Both the position numbers and the translations under genes were made by a program. The notes beneath the pieces are model-generated. The model was not told the DNA's origin and searched no databases. It was given only the letters and a program-made list of their open reading frames with translations. Below are positions 23,701 to 34,347 of a stretch of 64,000 bases of DNA, in pieces. The stretch comes from Casuarina equisetifolia (taxonomy: Eukaryota > Streptophyta > Magnoliopsida > Fagales > Casuarinaceae): the NCBI GenBank assembly GCA_028551475.1, contig CM052355.1:11706129-11770128 (forward strand), written 5' to 3'. Numbering within the stretch: the stretch's first letter is position 1; the number at the start of each line of letters is the position of its first letter.

Positions 23701-26700
23701 TTTAACTCCTTATTTCCTTTAGAGTCACATATCAAGTTTGAGACTACCACTGATTTTAGAGTAAAGAATTTTGCTTCATTAATTGAGAATTTAGATGGGG
23801 CATACTTTTATGATACATAATGGAATATTATTTTAATATCAAGATAAATGGAGAATGTTGTTTTGTTTTTATCTTAAAAGGGAAAAATGAGTTCATTTAA
23901 CTTTATATTTTTATATCGTTTGATTGCTTGAATAAGAGGAATAGATGATGGATCAATGAAGGTTTGTATTTACTTAAAAAAATGCAATTAATAAACAGAA
24001 AAAGGACAAAGAGAAAAGTTTGTGTTAACTTCATGATAGATTCAGTTATTAGTTTCTTGGTATTTTAATTTTTATTGAGTAAGTTACATTTTTAATGCTC
24101 AACACGCCCTTGAAAAGGAAAAATTAAAAATAAAATTTTGAATTAGCTTCCAAGTCATGAATCATTTGTTTCTTTCATTGTCAAGTTTGATTGTAGATCT
24201 AGTACTTGTGATTAAATTATTTTTCCATCACTAACTTGTCTTTGTCTTGAATTGAAAAATATTGTTTCAATAATGGTGATAAAGAAACTTACATAAAGAG
24301 ATAATCATACAGAACAAAATGGTTACCGTTTTCATGTTATTTATTGTCAATCGCTACCGCTTAAAACAACCCGTTTTCACATGGAGTGGAAGAAGTTAAT
24401 CGCATAAAACAAAACTCATATTTCACGGGTAGAATATGATATTCAGGTTAGGACAAATTTGCATTGGTAGTAGTTATTAGAAATAGTATCAAAGTCCAAA
24501 AGATATAATTTCTTCAACCTCTGCTTACCTGGCTCTTAAATATAACAGCTGGTCTATAAAAGTTAGATTTGACGAGCTTTTAACGTCTTTCTAAACTTTT
24601 CTTGCTTTCCCATTTTAGATACTTGTTAACAATTAACAATTATCAGGGATTTCAGATGAAAGGTTTATTATTTTCGGTTGAATAGTTATGATTTTGGTAA
24701 AGAATGATACTTTTTTTTTTTCTTTTTTTAAGGAATACTAGCACACTTGGGCCGTTTTTCATCGCAGAAAAAGCTGGATTCTTGTTCTCTTGCTTTCGAA
24801 CCAAAGCACCTACTTGATTAGGCCAGAATATTTTTCGTCTAAATACTCTTTTTTCCTCCAAAGCACAAAGGCGAACGACCCCAGCTCCACATAATTCACG
24901 GGCTACGTCTCGTCATATTGCCAGCTATACTAAGTTCGAGGTTACCCAAAACCAGGTTGCTTTCCTTGACAATAAGAATGCCATGCCATAGGGAAAAGTG
25001 GTAAATGTTGCTGCATATCACCAAATGACACGAAAAGGTAGGAACATAATCAACATATGCTTTTGCAGATGCCCATAACTTGGATTGCTGTTCTTTATCA
25101 ATTAGAATGAGGAACTTGTTTAACTTATTTATTAATCAATTGTTGCAATTCCTAGAAAGCTAGAAATACGTATTTTGAGAGTATCATATCCAAGCACAAG
25201 CATGAGATTCTGTGGCAAAGAATCATGCATTAATGGAGGGCACACAGAAACCCAGCTACTTTATTCTAGACATGCCGTTGATCGAACAAATGCGTTTCTT
25301 AATCAATTAGAGAACCTGTAAGTCACGAGTGATTGGAAGGAAAATATGCCCAAATAACTGCACGCCCAAGTGCATGAATAATGAGATTCTGCAACTTATC
25401 ATGTTGTCTTTAAACACAGTTGCTCAATATTAGAACAGTAGGAATCAAAGAATAGGATGATGCCCCTCTCAGAATTGATAAACAGGAATTTGGAATTATT
25501 ACTTAAAAGTGCTGCAAGATCTAAGTGCTAAGATCACAAGAATCCAGGAAGCAGGTGCCACCTGATATTGATTCCCTGCCCAACCCTGCTTTCCCACCTT
25601 TCATATACGAAGACAATCTTCACCATTTGCTAAGGCCTACTTATTTCAGCAGAGAGATCAAGTATTTCACTTTACTTTAGGATCAAGCTGATATATGCAA
25701 AGAAAAATTTATTGGATTGGTGGAAGGAGGCGTTGTTTATTTTGTTATTACAGTAAATCAAATGTTCTGTTTTATTCCTTGATTATGCGTATTATCTGTA
25801 GCCGGATACTCAGTTTAACAAAGAAAGCAGCAGAAAGGCAGCGTACCAGCCAAAAGCAAAAGAAAGTAAGGGAAAGAATATATAATCCCTTAAGATGTCG
25901 ATTATGACAAGTTTGCTCTGTGGTCCTAAATAAGCAATTCCTGACTCGAACTTCTTAGCACCTTCACGGCCGAACATTCAAATTAACGTGAAACAAATCT
26001 GGTTAGAAATGGAAGTCCTAAAATTATCTGAATGGTCTCCTAGCATTGTTTGTGGGCAAATAAAGACACTAAAATTTGGTTAAGAGAAATCCAAGCGAAA
26101 TAACAAGGGTTTTGGAATTGAGAAAGAACATTTTACGCAAGAAACATTGTGCGAGAGATGACATGGAAACTAACACAGATTACATCATATTGCGAAACGT
26201 CTAGAACAGGAATTTTTACAGGTTGGCTATCTCAGTACCTGATTCATTTACATGATTAGCAAACTAAAACTACTGTCTCAAAGTTGCAAACGGCATATGC
26301 AGTGATTAGTCTTGGTTTATGAGGCCAAAAGCCATTACACATCACTCGTTTCCTGCAACGAGATGTGGGTTTATTTAGGGAGGTGTTCTAGATTTATTTG
26401 GATAAAAAATTTAGAGAAATCAAACCTGGCGAATGGAGATCAATTAGATTTTTTAGGTCGCATAGGAGATGCAGTGCACGCTCTGACTTAACCCGGAACT
26501 TAAATGATCTAACCCAAAAGGAATTCAGATGAAATACAACTGAGGGGAATCAAACTCTGAAATCTTTTAACTCCAGAAAAAGTTAGATAATCCAACGTAG
26601 GAGCAACAGAAGGAAGAAAATATTTTACTTCTGGCAGAAAAAGAAGTGGCTGAAAAATGTGCTAACGATATTCTCATTTAGGATCTCTACAGTCAAATTT

Positions 26701-26860
26701 ACGAAAATGTCAATTGCTTTACATTGTTTTTTCAACTTCATTAAATCAAACAAAAGGTTCGTTCGCATCTGAAGTTAAATGGCTTATATGTTGAAAAGAA
26801 GAATATACCTTCAAGATACAAACTGATACAAAGAAACTGGAGACTATCTAAATAGGAAAC
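20796..26860. other. Gene-empty AT-rich intergenic stretch
   Basis: After the Dof 3' UTR there are about 6 kb without a supportable gene. Open frames are short (60-94 codons) and low-complexity. The composition between about 22.4 and 24.6 kb resembles decayed transposon DNA, but no protein domain, LTR or terminal repeat could be read. The purine-rich AAAAGAG-type stretch at about 21409-21440 is simple sequence. Confidence 0.45.
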
Positions 26861-27120
26861 CTGTAAAAAGAAAGAAAGAAAAAAAAAGAAACAATCCAAA
26901 GTACTAATCAAACTTACCTTAGTAACGTAGAAGCAAGTCCGACCAAAACAAGGGATTTAAAGCAAAACCATGGAAAGGTGAGTAACAAAAATGGATCAGT
27001 TACCAAACACGAAACCCCAGACCTATCCTGGGGAAACACATTTTTCATCATCCCTATCAAGTTTAAATCTCACTTCATGAGAAGGTACATGAACCTCATT
27101 TCACTCAACGAACATAGGAT
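26861..27120. repeat. Sequence U, intact copy (empty site)
   Basis: A 260-bp sequence starting CTGTAAAAAG and ending AACATAGGAT. It recurs as two halves at 28243-28404 and 34244-34347 on either side of the gypsy element. Here CCAGA (27017-27021) continues directly into CCTATCC, so this copy preserves the uninterrupted target. The identity of U is unknown: it shows no LTR ends or coding domain. Confidence 0.8.
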
Positions 27121-28242
27121 AAGCAAACCCCAACATCTTTTTCTACCAACCACATGGTGACAAAATCTATTTTTGTTCTTCTTCATATGGATGTATAGGG
27201 ATCCCATAAACATCCACATATGACAAAATTCTTTATTTTCTAATCATTGTGAATGGTTTTTTTTGGTACTATTTGAACTTTTCTTGTTTATTTTAAAAGT
27301 CAAGTTTTTTCGAAAAATTCAAGCATTTCTCTTTATGGTACATTTTAAGTTTGGAACCATTGTCAAGTGAATCTCCTCTGATAATGGTATTGAATTTTTC
27401 TTATTTAAGTATTCTTTTTGTCTCTTCTTTAGAAGCATCTTCTATAAGAGCTTTTGTATTCACACCCCACAACAAAATGGGTTTGATTAGACGCAATTAC
27501 ATCCATTTATTGGAGGTGGCACAAGCTTTACTCTTTTAGGCTTATCTTCCTCCACGATTCTACGGTGAATGCATTTTAACCACTACCTACCTCATCACTT
27601 GTTTATCTTTGTCTCCTCTAAGAAGGATCTCTCTTTACAAGTGCTTTTTGGCAAGCCACCTCTTTTCGAGTATCTGTGTTTTTGGATGTTAATTTTATAC
27701 TATTACCTTGGTCATGGATGAAAAATTTAGTCCTTGGATGCTTCTTTATGTTTTTATGATCTATCATTCATATCAAAAATGGTATAAACTCTGATCATAT
27801 CATAGGAAATTTTTTTATAGTTGGGATGTCATTTTTCACAAAAATGTTTTTCCTTTTGCACCTCAACCTTTGCCCTACTCCCCTAATAGTTTGGTTGCCT
27901 CATCAATTCCCATCATACCACCTAAGAAATCATACTCTCCATCCTTGCTTTTAGTTGATGATCCTTATCATCTTAACCCAATGCCCAATTCCTCGCTTGA
28001 CACTAGCTCGCCATTTCCATCTACTAACCTTTATCCTCCATAGCCCGTACCTAAGCCTCATCCTTCCATTGATACACTTGTCACTACTACTAACTCAAAC
28101 ACACACCTTCCACCATCCTATGACGTGTGCCATTCTGGCTAAGCCACCAAACCCCTCATTTGGAGTGTCGATTACTTGTGTCTAACTGTGCCCTTTGCAT
28201 CCTACACTTTCCTATACCCTATATCTAGTTACAAGAAAGAAA
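27121..28242 (+). pseudogene. Degraded Ty1/copia fragment (integrase to pre-RT)
   Basis: Conceptual translation in shifting frames shows copia integrase features in order: an SDNG motif (about 27376), HTPQQNG (about 27461), a HLLEVAQALLF-like helix (about 27508), LFGKPPLFEYLCVFG (about 27646-27690), then FSPWMLLYVF (about 27730) and FYSWDVIFHKNVFPF (about 27815-27860). A degenerate YPIS-Y piece near 28215 marks the start of the reverse-transcriptase part. There are many stops and frameshifts, no gag, no RT active site and no LTRs. It sits exactly between the two copies of sequence U. Confidence 0.75.
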
Positions 28243-28404
28243 CTTGTAAAAGGAAAGAAGAAAGAAAGAAAAAAAAATCCGAATTACTAATCAAACTTGC
28301 CTTAGTAACGCAAAAGCAAGTCTGACCAAAGCAAGGGAGTTAAAGCAAGACCAAAGAAAGATGACTAACAAAAACAGATTAATTCCCAAATACGAAACCC
28401 CAGA
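28243..28404. repeat. Sequence U, second copy, left part
   Basis: Starts CTTGTAAAAGG and runs to CCAGA, matching 26861-27021 with scattered substitutions. The gypsy element begins at the next base. CCAGA (28400-28404) is the left target-site duplicate. Confidence 0.8.
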
Positions 28405-28851
28405 TGTAAAGGTGGTACCTGATCTGAAAAAGATTCCAACCTCTCCAGCGCAGCCCTAGACCTCGTTGTGGGACCTCGAATAAGATCCTTCTCTAGGAGC
28501 CATCCTCCTATGCCTAGTGGTGTGAGGAATGATGAAGATAGACAGCAGAACAACAGGAAAGCAAGGGCTCATAACGGCAACCTAGACCGCAAGACTCTCA
28601 AACAAGGAATGAAAGAGGGAGGGCTCTATTACGGGAACCCAAACCGCCACATCCCTTTACACCCGCATAAGAGATAACTTCACCCAAACAAAACAGAATG
28701 CCCCCTCTTCAATCAACCCTTCGCCCAAAACATGCACACCGACCCTTCCTTTCCCTCTATACCCGTGGGCCTCTTATCTTCTCCAAACCTAACCCGTTGA
28801 CTGCCCAGCCCATCAAACAAATATTAGGCCTCCCCTTTTTAGGCCGTAACA
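28405..28851 (-). repeat. Gypsy LTR (3' LTR in element orientation)
   Basis: 447 bp, plus-strand ends TGTAAAGGTGG and GCCGTAACA. Same length as its partner at 33797-34243. Confidence 0.92.
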
Positions 28852-28863
28852 ACTCCCCCTGCT
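28852..28863 (-). other. Gypsy polypurine tract
   Basis: The complement reads AGCAGGGGGAGT immediately before the 3' LTR, as expected for the plus-strand primer of reverse transcription. Confidence 0.75.
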
Positions 28864-28929
28864 CAACTTAAGCCTTGTCCTCAAGGCTGGGATAAAAAAG
28901 AAACTGGAAAATTTAGATATTTGGAATTA

Positions 28930-29130
28930 AATTCAGCTTCACTCACCTAAGTGGCCTCAATCGGAGGTCTGTCTTCCCATAGTACCAAGAACTCTGTTTT
29001 ACTGCTCTTCTTCTTGCTCTCCAACACAACTTTTAGCTTGGTCTCTTCCTCAAATTCTTTTGGAGCCTCCAGAAATTCCTCTTCCGATTGTGGTGCTGTG
29101 TTGTCAACATTCCCCTAGAACTTCTGAATT
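28930..29130 (-). pseudogene. Chromodomain-like C-terminus of gypsy integrase
   Basis: The translation after the integrase contains VVLESKKKSSKTEFLVLWED followed by RPPIEAT, then a TAG where chromodomains usually have tryptophan. The pattern VLxS-K-x-LVxWxxxPPxEATW fits a chromovirus chromodomain, which directs integration to marked chromatin. Another in-frame TAG lies just after IQKF upstream. Confidence 0.55.
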
Positions 29131-30170
29131 CTAGAGACATGGAACACCGGGTGTATTTTGGAATTTGGGGGTAAGCTGACTTGGTAAGCTACTGCTCTTA
29201 TTCTTTTGGTGACCTGATAAAGGCCTTGAAACTTGGATTTAAGCTTCTGATTCCTTCTTTGAGCCATCAAAATTTGGCGATAAGGTGGGAATTTGACCAA
29301 AACCCAATCTTCTTCCTGAAAAGAGACTTCCCTGGTCTTTCAATTATACACCATTCTCATTCTCTCCTGTGCAGCTTGTAGATTCCTCCAGATAGCTTTT
29401 ATCATGTTGTCCCTCTCTTCTAGTAATTGTTCCACAGATGTTGTCTTAGCTGACCCTTTTACATAGGTTGTAAAGGATGGTGGACTCCTTCCAAACAACA
29501 CTTCATAGGGGGAATGTAGTAGGGAACTGTGCCAGCTGGTATTGTAGCAATACTGCACCCACGGCAGCCACCTAACCCATTTCTTCGGTCTCTCCCCAGT
29601 CAAACATCTCAGGTACATCTCCAATGTTTTATTCACAACTTCGATCTGACCATACGTTTAAGGGTGATAAGCAAAGAAAAAGTTAAAGCTGGTGTTCTGC
29701 AATCGAAATAGCTCTTTCCAAAAGGTGCTAGTGAACAGGGGGTCTCAGTCACATACTATGGTTCGAGGCATGCCATACAGTCTAAAAATGTTGTCAAAAA
29801 ATACCTGGACAACTAACATGGCTGTGAAAGGGTGTGAAAGGGGAATGAAGTGCCCAAACTTGGATAATCTATCCACCACTACCAAAATCACCGATTTTCC
29901 TTGTGAATTAGGGAGTCCTTCAATTAGATCCATAGAAATATCCTCCTAAACCTGCTCCGGTATTGGTAAAGGCTACAAGTGACCTACTGGTTTCTGACTC
30001 TCATTTTTATTTTTTTGACATACCTTACAACCCTTCACCATCTGCTCCACTTGTGCTCTAAGCCCCTTCCAATAGAAAATAGATCTTACCATTTGCAAGG
30101 TCTTTTCTCTACCCTCATGTGTGCTGTCATGAATCTCTTTTATGATCACAAGATACATGTTGAGTTCGAA
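29115..30170 (-). pseudogene. Gypsy integrase, disrupted
   Basis: Read on the minus strand: a zinc-binding HHCC region (HEGREKTLQMV ... GCKVCQKNK, 29973-30158), the catalytic core with DLIEGLP and VVVDRLSKFGHFIPL (29745-29933), then NKTLEMYLRCL and NTSWHSSLLHSPYEVLFGR (29340-29636), and a C-terminal IHPVFHVSRIQKF (29115-29300). The reading frame is broken by stops between these blocks. Confidence 0.85.
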
Positions 30171-30426
30171 GGCAAGTAAATCTTGTCTTTATAGGTCAAA
30201 ACCCCATCCTTGTAGAGCCATGGTCCTACAGCTTCTCGATGAATCACCCTCTCGACCAGCTCTTGGATCTTTGGATTACTTTTGATTTCTGTTTTAATCG
30301 GTTATAGTCATTGAGGGTAGGGTGCAGAGATTGCAGCAAACACTCCTTGATCAGATCTTTCCACTTCCTTTTCCCTCTGACGAGACAGTCCATCAACCAC
30401 CACATTTTCTCGACCAGCCTTGTACT

Positions 30427-31640
30427 CTAAACAAAATCATATCCCAACAATTTGAGCAACCATTTTTGTTGAGCGAGTGTGACTATTTTTTGTTCTTGCA
30501 AGAATTTCAAGCTTTTTTGATCCATACTGATGATGAATTGGCTCCCTAGCAGGTAGTGCCACCACTTCTGGACTGCCATTATAATGGCCAGCATCTCTCG
30601 TTTATACGTGGAGAGCCTCAAGTGATGTCTGTGTAATTCCTTGCTAAAGAATGCTATTGGCCACTTGTCTTGGGATAACGCTACTCCAACACCAAATCTG
30701 GATGCATCACACTCTAACACGAAGGGCTGAGAGAAGTCTAGTAGCCTCAAAATGGGGGCTCTCGTCAATACAGCCTTCAATTGATCAAAAGCTTGTTGGG
30801 CCCTTTCATTCCAACTGAAGGCATCCTTTTTCAATAAGTCCGTAAAGGGGGCTATAATCTTTCCATAGCCCTCAATAAAACGTCGGTAATACCCTGTTGT
30901 TCCCAAAAATCCCTTCAAGGCCTTCACACTTTTCAGGATGGGCCATTGTACAATGGCTTTAACCTTACTAGGGTTCATAGATACTCTCTTTTCACTGACT
31001 ACAAACCCAAGAATTTCAACTCCTTCCTACCAAACTCACATTTAGCTAATTTTACATACAATTTATTTTTTCTCAAGACCTCTAGAACCGTGTGCACATG
31101 TTCAAGATGCTCACTCCAACTCCTACTATAGACCAATATGTCATCAAAGAACACTAATACATACCTCTTCAAATGCTCTTGGAATACTACATTCATAAGG
31201 GAGTGGAAAGTTAAAGGCCTGTTAGTGACCCAAAAAGGCATTACTAGGAATTCGTAATGCCCATGGTCGGTTCTAAATGCGGTCTTCTCCACGTCTCCCT
31301 CCCTCATTCTCACTTAGTAGTATCCAGACCTTAAGTCCAATTTAGAAAAATACCTAGCTCTATTCAGTTCATCCAATAGCTCATCTATAGTTGGAATTGA
31401 GAACTTATCCTTAACCGTGTGCTTATTGAGCTCCCAGTAATCCACATAATCTCCATGACCCATCGGATTTCTTAACCAATAACACCAGTGATGAGAAAGG
31501 GCTCTTACTAGGCCTAATCACCCCCTCCTCCAACAACTCTCTCACCAACTATTCTATCTCCCATTTTTGGACATAGGGGTAACGGTAAGGCCAAACGGAC
31601 ACCGGTTCACCATCTCCCTTCAACACTATTCAGAGATCAT
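30427..31640 (-). pseudogene. Gypsy reverse transcriptase and RNase H, disrupted
   Basis: The RT active site reads YVLVFFDDILVYS (within 30999-31313), followed by HLEHVHTVLEVLR and CEFG. The connection GFLGTTGYYRRFI and the RNase H start FVLECDASRFGVGVALSQ, with KRELAI-type KREMLAIIMAVQKW, lie in one open stretch of 183 codons (30427-30978). Upstream RT blocks (31318-31640) are recognisable only in pieces with stops. Confidence 0.88.
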
Positions 31641-31863
31641 GGCTTCTTCTAGGTGGCAGCCCCTTTGGAGCTTGGAACACATCTCTGAATTGGCTTAAGA
31701 CACCTTCCATTTGCTGGTGCTAACTATGGTTAGTCCTCGCATGTTCTACCTTCTCCTTTTGCTCTTCCCCACCATTATTAACCAGCTACACACTAAAAGT
31801 TAGCCCTTTTTTTGTTAATTCCTTAGAAAATTTTACGTCCTCTATGAGTCTATAGGGTTTAGG

Positions 31864-32250
31864 TCACCACCCCCATAGAATGACCTTCTGAGCTTCCATT
31901 TCAAACTCCATACGATGCTTCAAAAAGTTCCATGTGATATACCCCAATGTTTCTAACCATTGTACCCCTAAAACTACTTCCACAACCACCAAAGGGAGGA
32001 TATACAGATCTAACTTCATTCCTACCCATTGTAATTTAACCTTCACCCCTCTGCACACTCCCGTACTTTCTACCCCTTTTTCACTAGCTACCAGTACCTG
32101 AAAAGTAGTAGAATTATCCACCATCAGCCTTAATTGAGCTACCAAACTCTAATCTATAAAATTATGGGTGCTGCCAGAATCGATTAACACCCTTATCTGT
32201 CTCTTGAATTTCTCTATTTGTCCCTCCACTTTCATCGTCTTCAGCTTCCC
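31864..32250 (-). pseudogene. Gypsy aspartic protease region, disrupted
   Basis: The catalytic motif RVLIDSGSTHNFID sits at the end of one open stretch (32149-32200). After a stop, the next stretch (31864-32145) has VLGVQWLETLGYITWNF, the conserved C-terminal part of retropepsin-like domains of this group. Confidence 0.8.
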
Positions 32251-33735
32251 TAGTCCCAAGTCATACAATTCTATCGTTGAAATTCCCATGGCTTCGTCCA
32301 TGTTTATATAGTTTGTAAATTCCTTTTCTTTTAATGCACCAACCAATTCTGCTACTTCCCCATCTTCTCCCCATTCGTCTGGGTATACTACTTCACAGAT
32401 GAAGAGCCTCTTATGACATTTATGACCAGGAGCATATCGATCATTGCAATGGAAACACAACCTTTTTTGTCTCCTCTCTTCTAACTCTATTTCTGTAAAT
32501 TTTCTAACTGGTAAAGAATTTCTTGATGGAAATTGTGGTTGGGGTCTAACATTTGCAATACTGCCCCATCTGCCTGCATGAGGTGGCAATTCAGCCTCTT
32601 CTCCTCTTCTACCAAAGTTTTCTCCACCCTCTCTCCAAGCAATCAAAGGATAAGATCTTCTCCCTTGCATTCGTAGCAACTGATCTTCATAAATGATTGT
32701 AAAATGGAAAGCATCACTCAACGTAGCTGGGTGTTTGGCATCCATGTCCCTTTGAATCCCTAACTTCAACCCACCTATAAAATAATCCACCACTTACTGT
32801 GCATTCAAGGTTCCGGCAGCAACTAAAGCTCCTTTAAACTGCTCATAGAATTGTTCCACAGAACCTGTTTGCTCAAGCTTCATTAGGCTGCAGATTGATC
32901 CACAGGGCTTAGTCGACCCATACCTATCCATCAAACCATAGGTGAACCTTTCCCACATGAGAGTCTGACCCACTCAACCCAAATCATCCCTATAGGATTG
33001 AAGCCATGCAATGGCATTGCCAGCCATATTCTAGGTAGAAACCCAAACCCTATCTGGATTTGAAACCCCATGGAAATCAAAAGAATTCCGTGGCCAAAAA
33101 TTCTAGGAAGCAGGGTCATCATCGTGGTGAAATTGGGGAAAATCAAACCGGGTTATGCGACTTAGGAGATTGAAATTAGAATCCTGACCCGAACTCGAAA
33201 ACTCTGAGCCGCTAGGTCTAGACTCAGTATGATCTGACCCATTATGATTTAGGTTTGACCTAGGGGCCCGACCCATCTGGATTGGGGCCTGACTCGTTAG
33301 AATTAGGGCCCGCCCACTAAAATTAGGGCTCGACCCACTAGAATTAAGGCCTGACCCATTAGAAGTAGGGTCCGTCCTAGTAGAATTGAGGCCTAACCCA
33401 TTGGAGTTTGGGCCCATCCCATTTGGGCCCGACCCATTAGGGTTTGGCCTCGTGGGGCTTAACCCATTCAAGCCTAACCCGTGGGGGTTTTACCCATTGG
33501 GTCCAAATCCTGACCCAATAGGGTTCGAGGATTGGAATTGGGAAAATGTAAAATTAGGGTTACTTTCCCCAGATGAAGCGTTGAGTCCGCCGCCTTCGCC
33601 GGAAGTTGAACTAGAGCACTGAGCCGTCGGCGCCTGAAGTTGCGTCATGATGAGATCTAGGCGTGATTGCACGTCCTTCATATCGATGGACATTTGAGGC
33701 ATGCCTGAACTGACCTGTGATTCGAAGAAGGTCAT
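32250..33735 (-). pseudogene. Gypsy gag, disrupted, with repetitive insert
   Basis: Starts MTFFESQVSSG (33735). An N-terminal low-complexity region rich in GPN/GLN/NGS repeats (about 33240-33540) is followed by the gag core QFYEQFKGALVAAGTLNAQ (about 32800-32860) and VDYFIGGLKLGIQRDMDAKH, then a zinc knuckle CFHCNDRYAPGHKC (about 32440). Stops and shifts separate the parts. Gag would form the particle shell and bind the element RNA. Confidence 0.8.
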
Positions 33736-33782
33736 ACCCGTTTCGATCTACGAGACACATCCCTCCAAGGCAGGATCGATTT

Positions 33783-33794
33783 GCTTTAATACCA
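33783..33794 (-). other. Gypsy primer-binding site
   Basis: The complement reads TGGTATTAAAGC, two mismatches from the tRNA-iMet site TGGTATCAGAGC, and starts 2 bp inside the 5' LTR (33797-34243). Confidence 0.8.
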
Positions 33795-33796
33795 CT

Positions 33797-34243
33797 TGTA
33801 AAGGTGGTACCTGATTTGAAGAAGATTCCAGCCTTTCCAGCGCAGCCCTAGACCTCGTTGTGGGACCTTGAAGAGATCCTCCTCCAAGAGCCATCCTCCT
33901 ATGCCTGGTGGTATGAGGAATGATAAAGATAGACAGCAGAACAGTAGGAAAGCAAGGGCTTGTAACTGCAACCCAGACCGCAAGACTCTCGAACAAGGAA
34001 TGAAAGAGGGAGGGCTCTATTACGGGAACCCATACCGCCACATCCCTCTACGCCCGCAAAAGAGATAACTTCACCCAAACAAAACAGAATGCCTCCCTCT
34101 TCAATCGACCCTTCGCCCAAAACGCGCACACCGACCTTTCCTCTCCCTTTCTACCCGTGGGCCTTTTATCTTCTCCAAACTCGACTTGCTGACTACCCAA
34201 CCTATCAATCAAATATTAGGCCTCCCCTTTTTAGCCCTTAACA
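33797..34243 (-). repeat. Gypsy LTR (5' LTR in element orientation)
   Basis: 447 bp, plus-strand ends TGTAAAGGTGG and GCCCTTAACA. Pairs with 28405-28851. Confidence 0.92.
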
Positions 34244-34347
34244 CTAGACCTATCCAGGGGAAACACATTTTTCATCATCCCTTTCAAGTTTAAATCTCAC
34301 TTCATGAGAAGATACATGAACCTTATTTCATACAACAAACATAGGAT
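34244..34347. repeat. Sequence U, second copy, right part
   Basis: Starts with the target duplicate CTAGA and matches 27017-27120 through to AACATAGGAT with few changes. Homology stops there. Confidence 0.8.

Larger units (their letters stand above)
28405..34243 (-). mobile_element. Ty3/gypsy chromovirus-like LTR retrotransposon, full span but inactive
   Basis: 5839 bp with two 447-bp LTRs (28405-28851 and 33797-34243) beginning TGT and ending ACA, about 90% identical by eye with mostly C/T and G/A differences. Flanks are CCAGA and CTAGA, a 5-bp target duplication with one change. In the minus-strand direction, the primer site follows the right LTR after 2 bp and a polypurine tract precedes the left LTR. 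Order: gag, protease, RT, RNase H, integrase, C-terminal chromodomain-like segment, which is the gypsy order with integrase after RNase H. Stops and frameshifts occur in every region, so it is non-autonomous. The LTR divergence implies an old, not recent, insertion. Confidence 0.93.

Noticed and set aside
33386..33622. Plus-strand proline-rich 78-codon frame
   Set aside because: Antisense of the repetitive gypsy gag.
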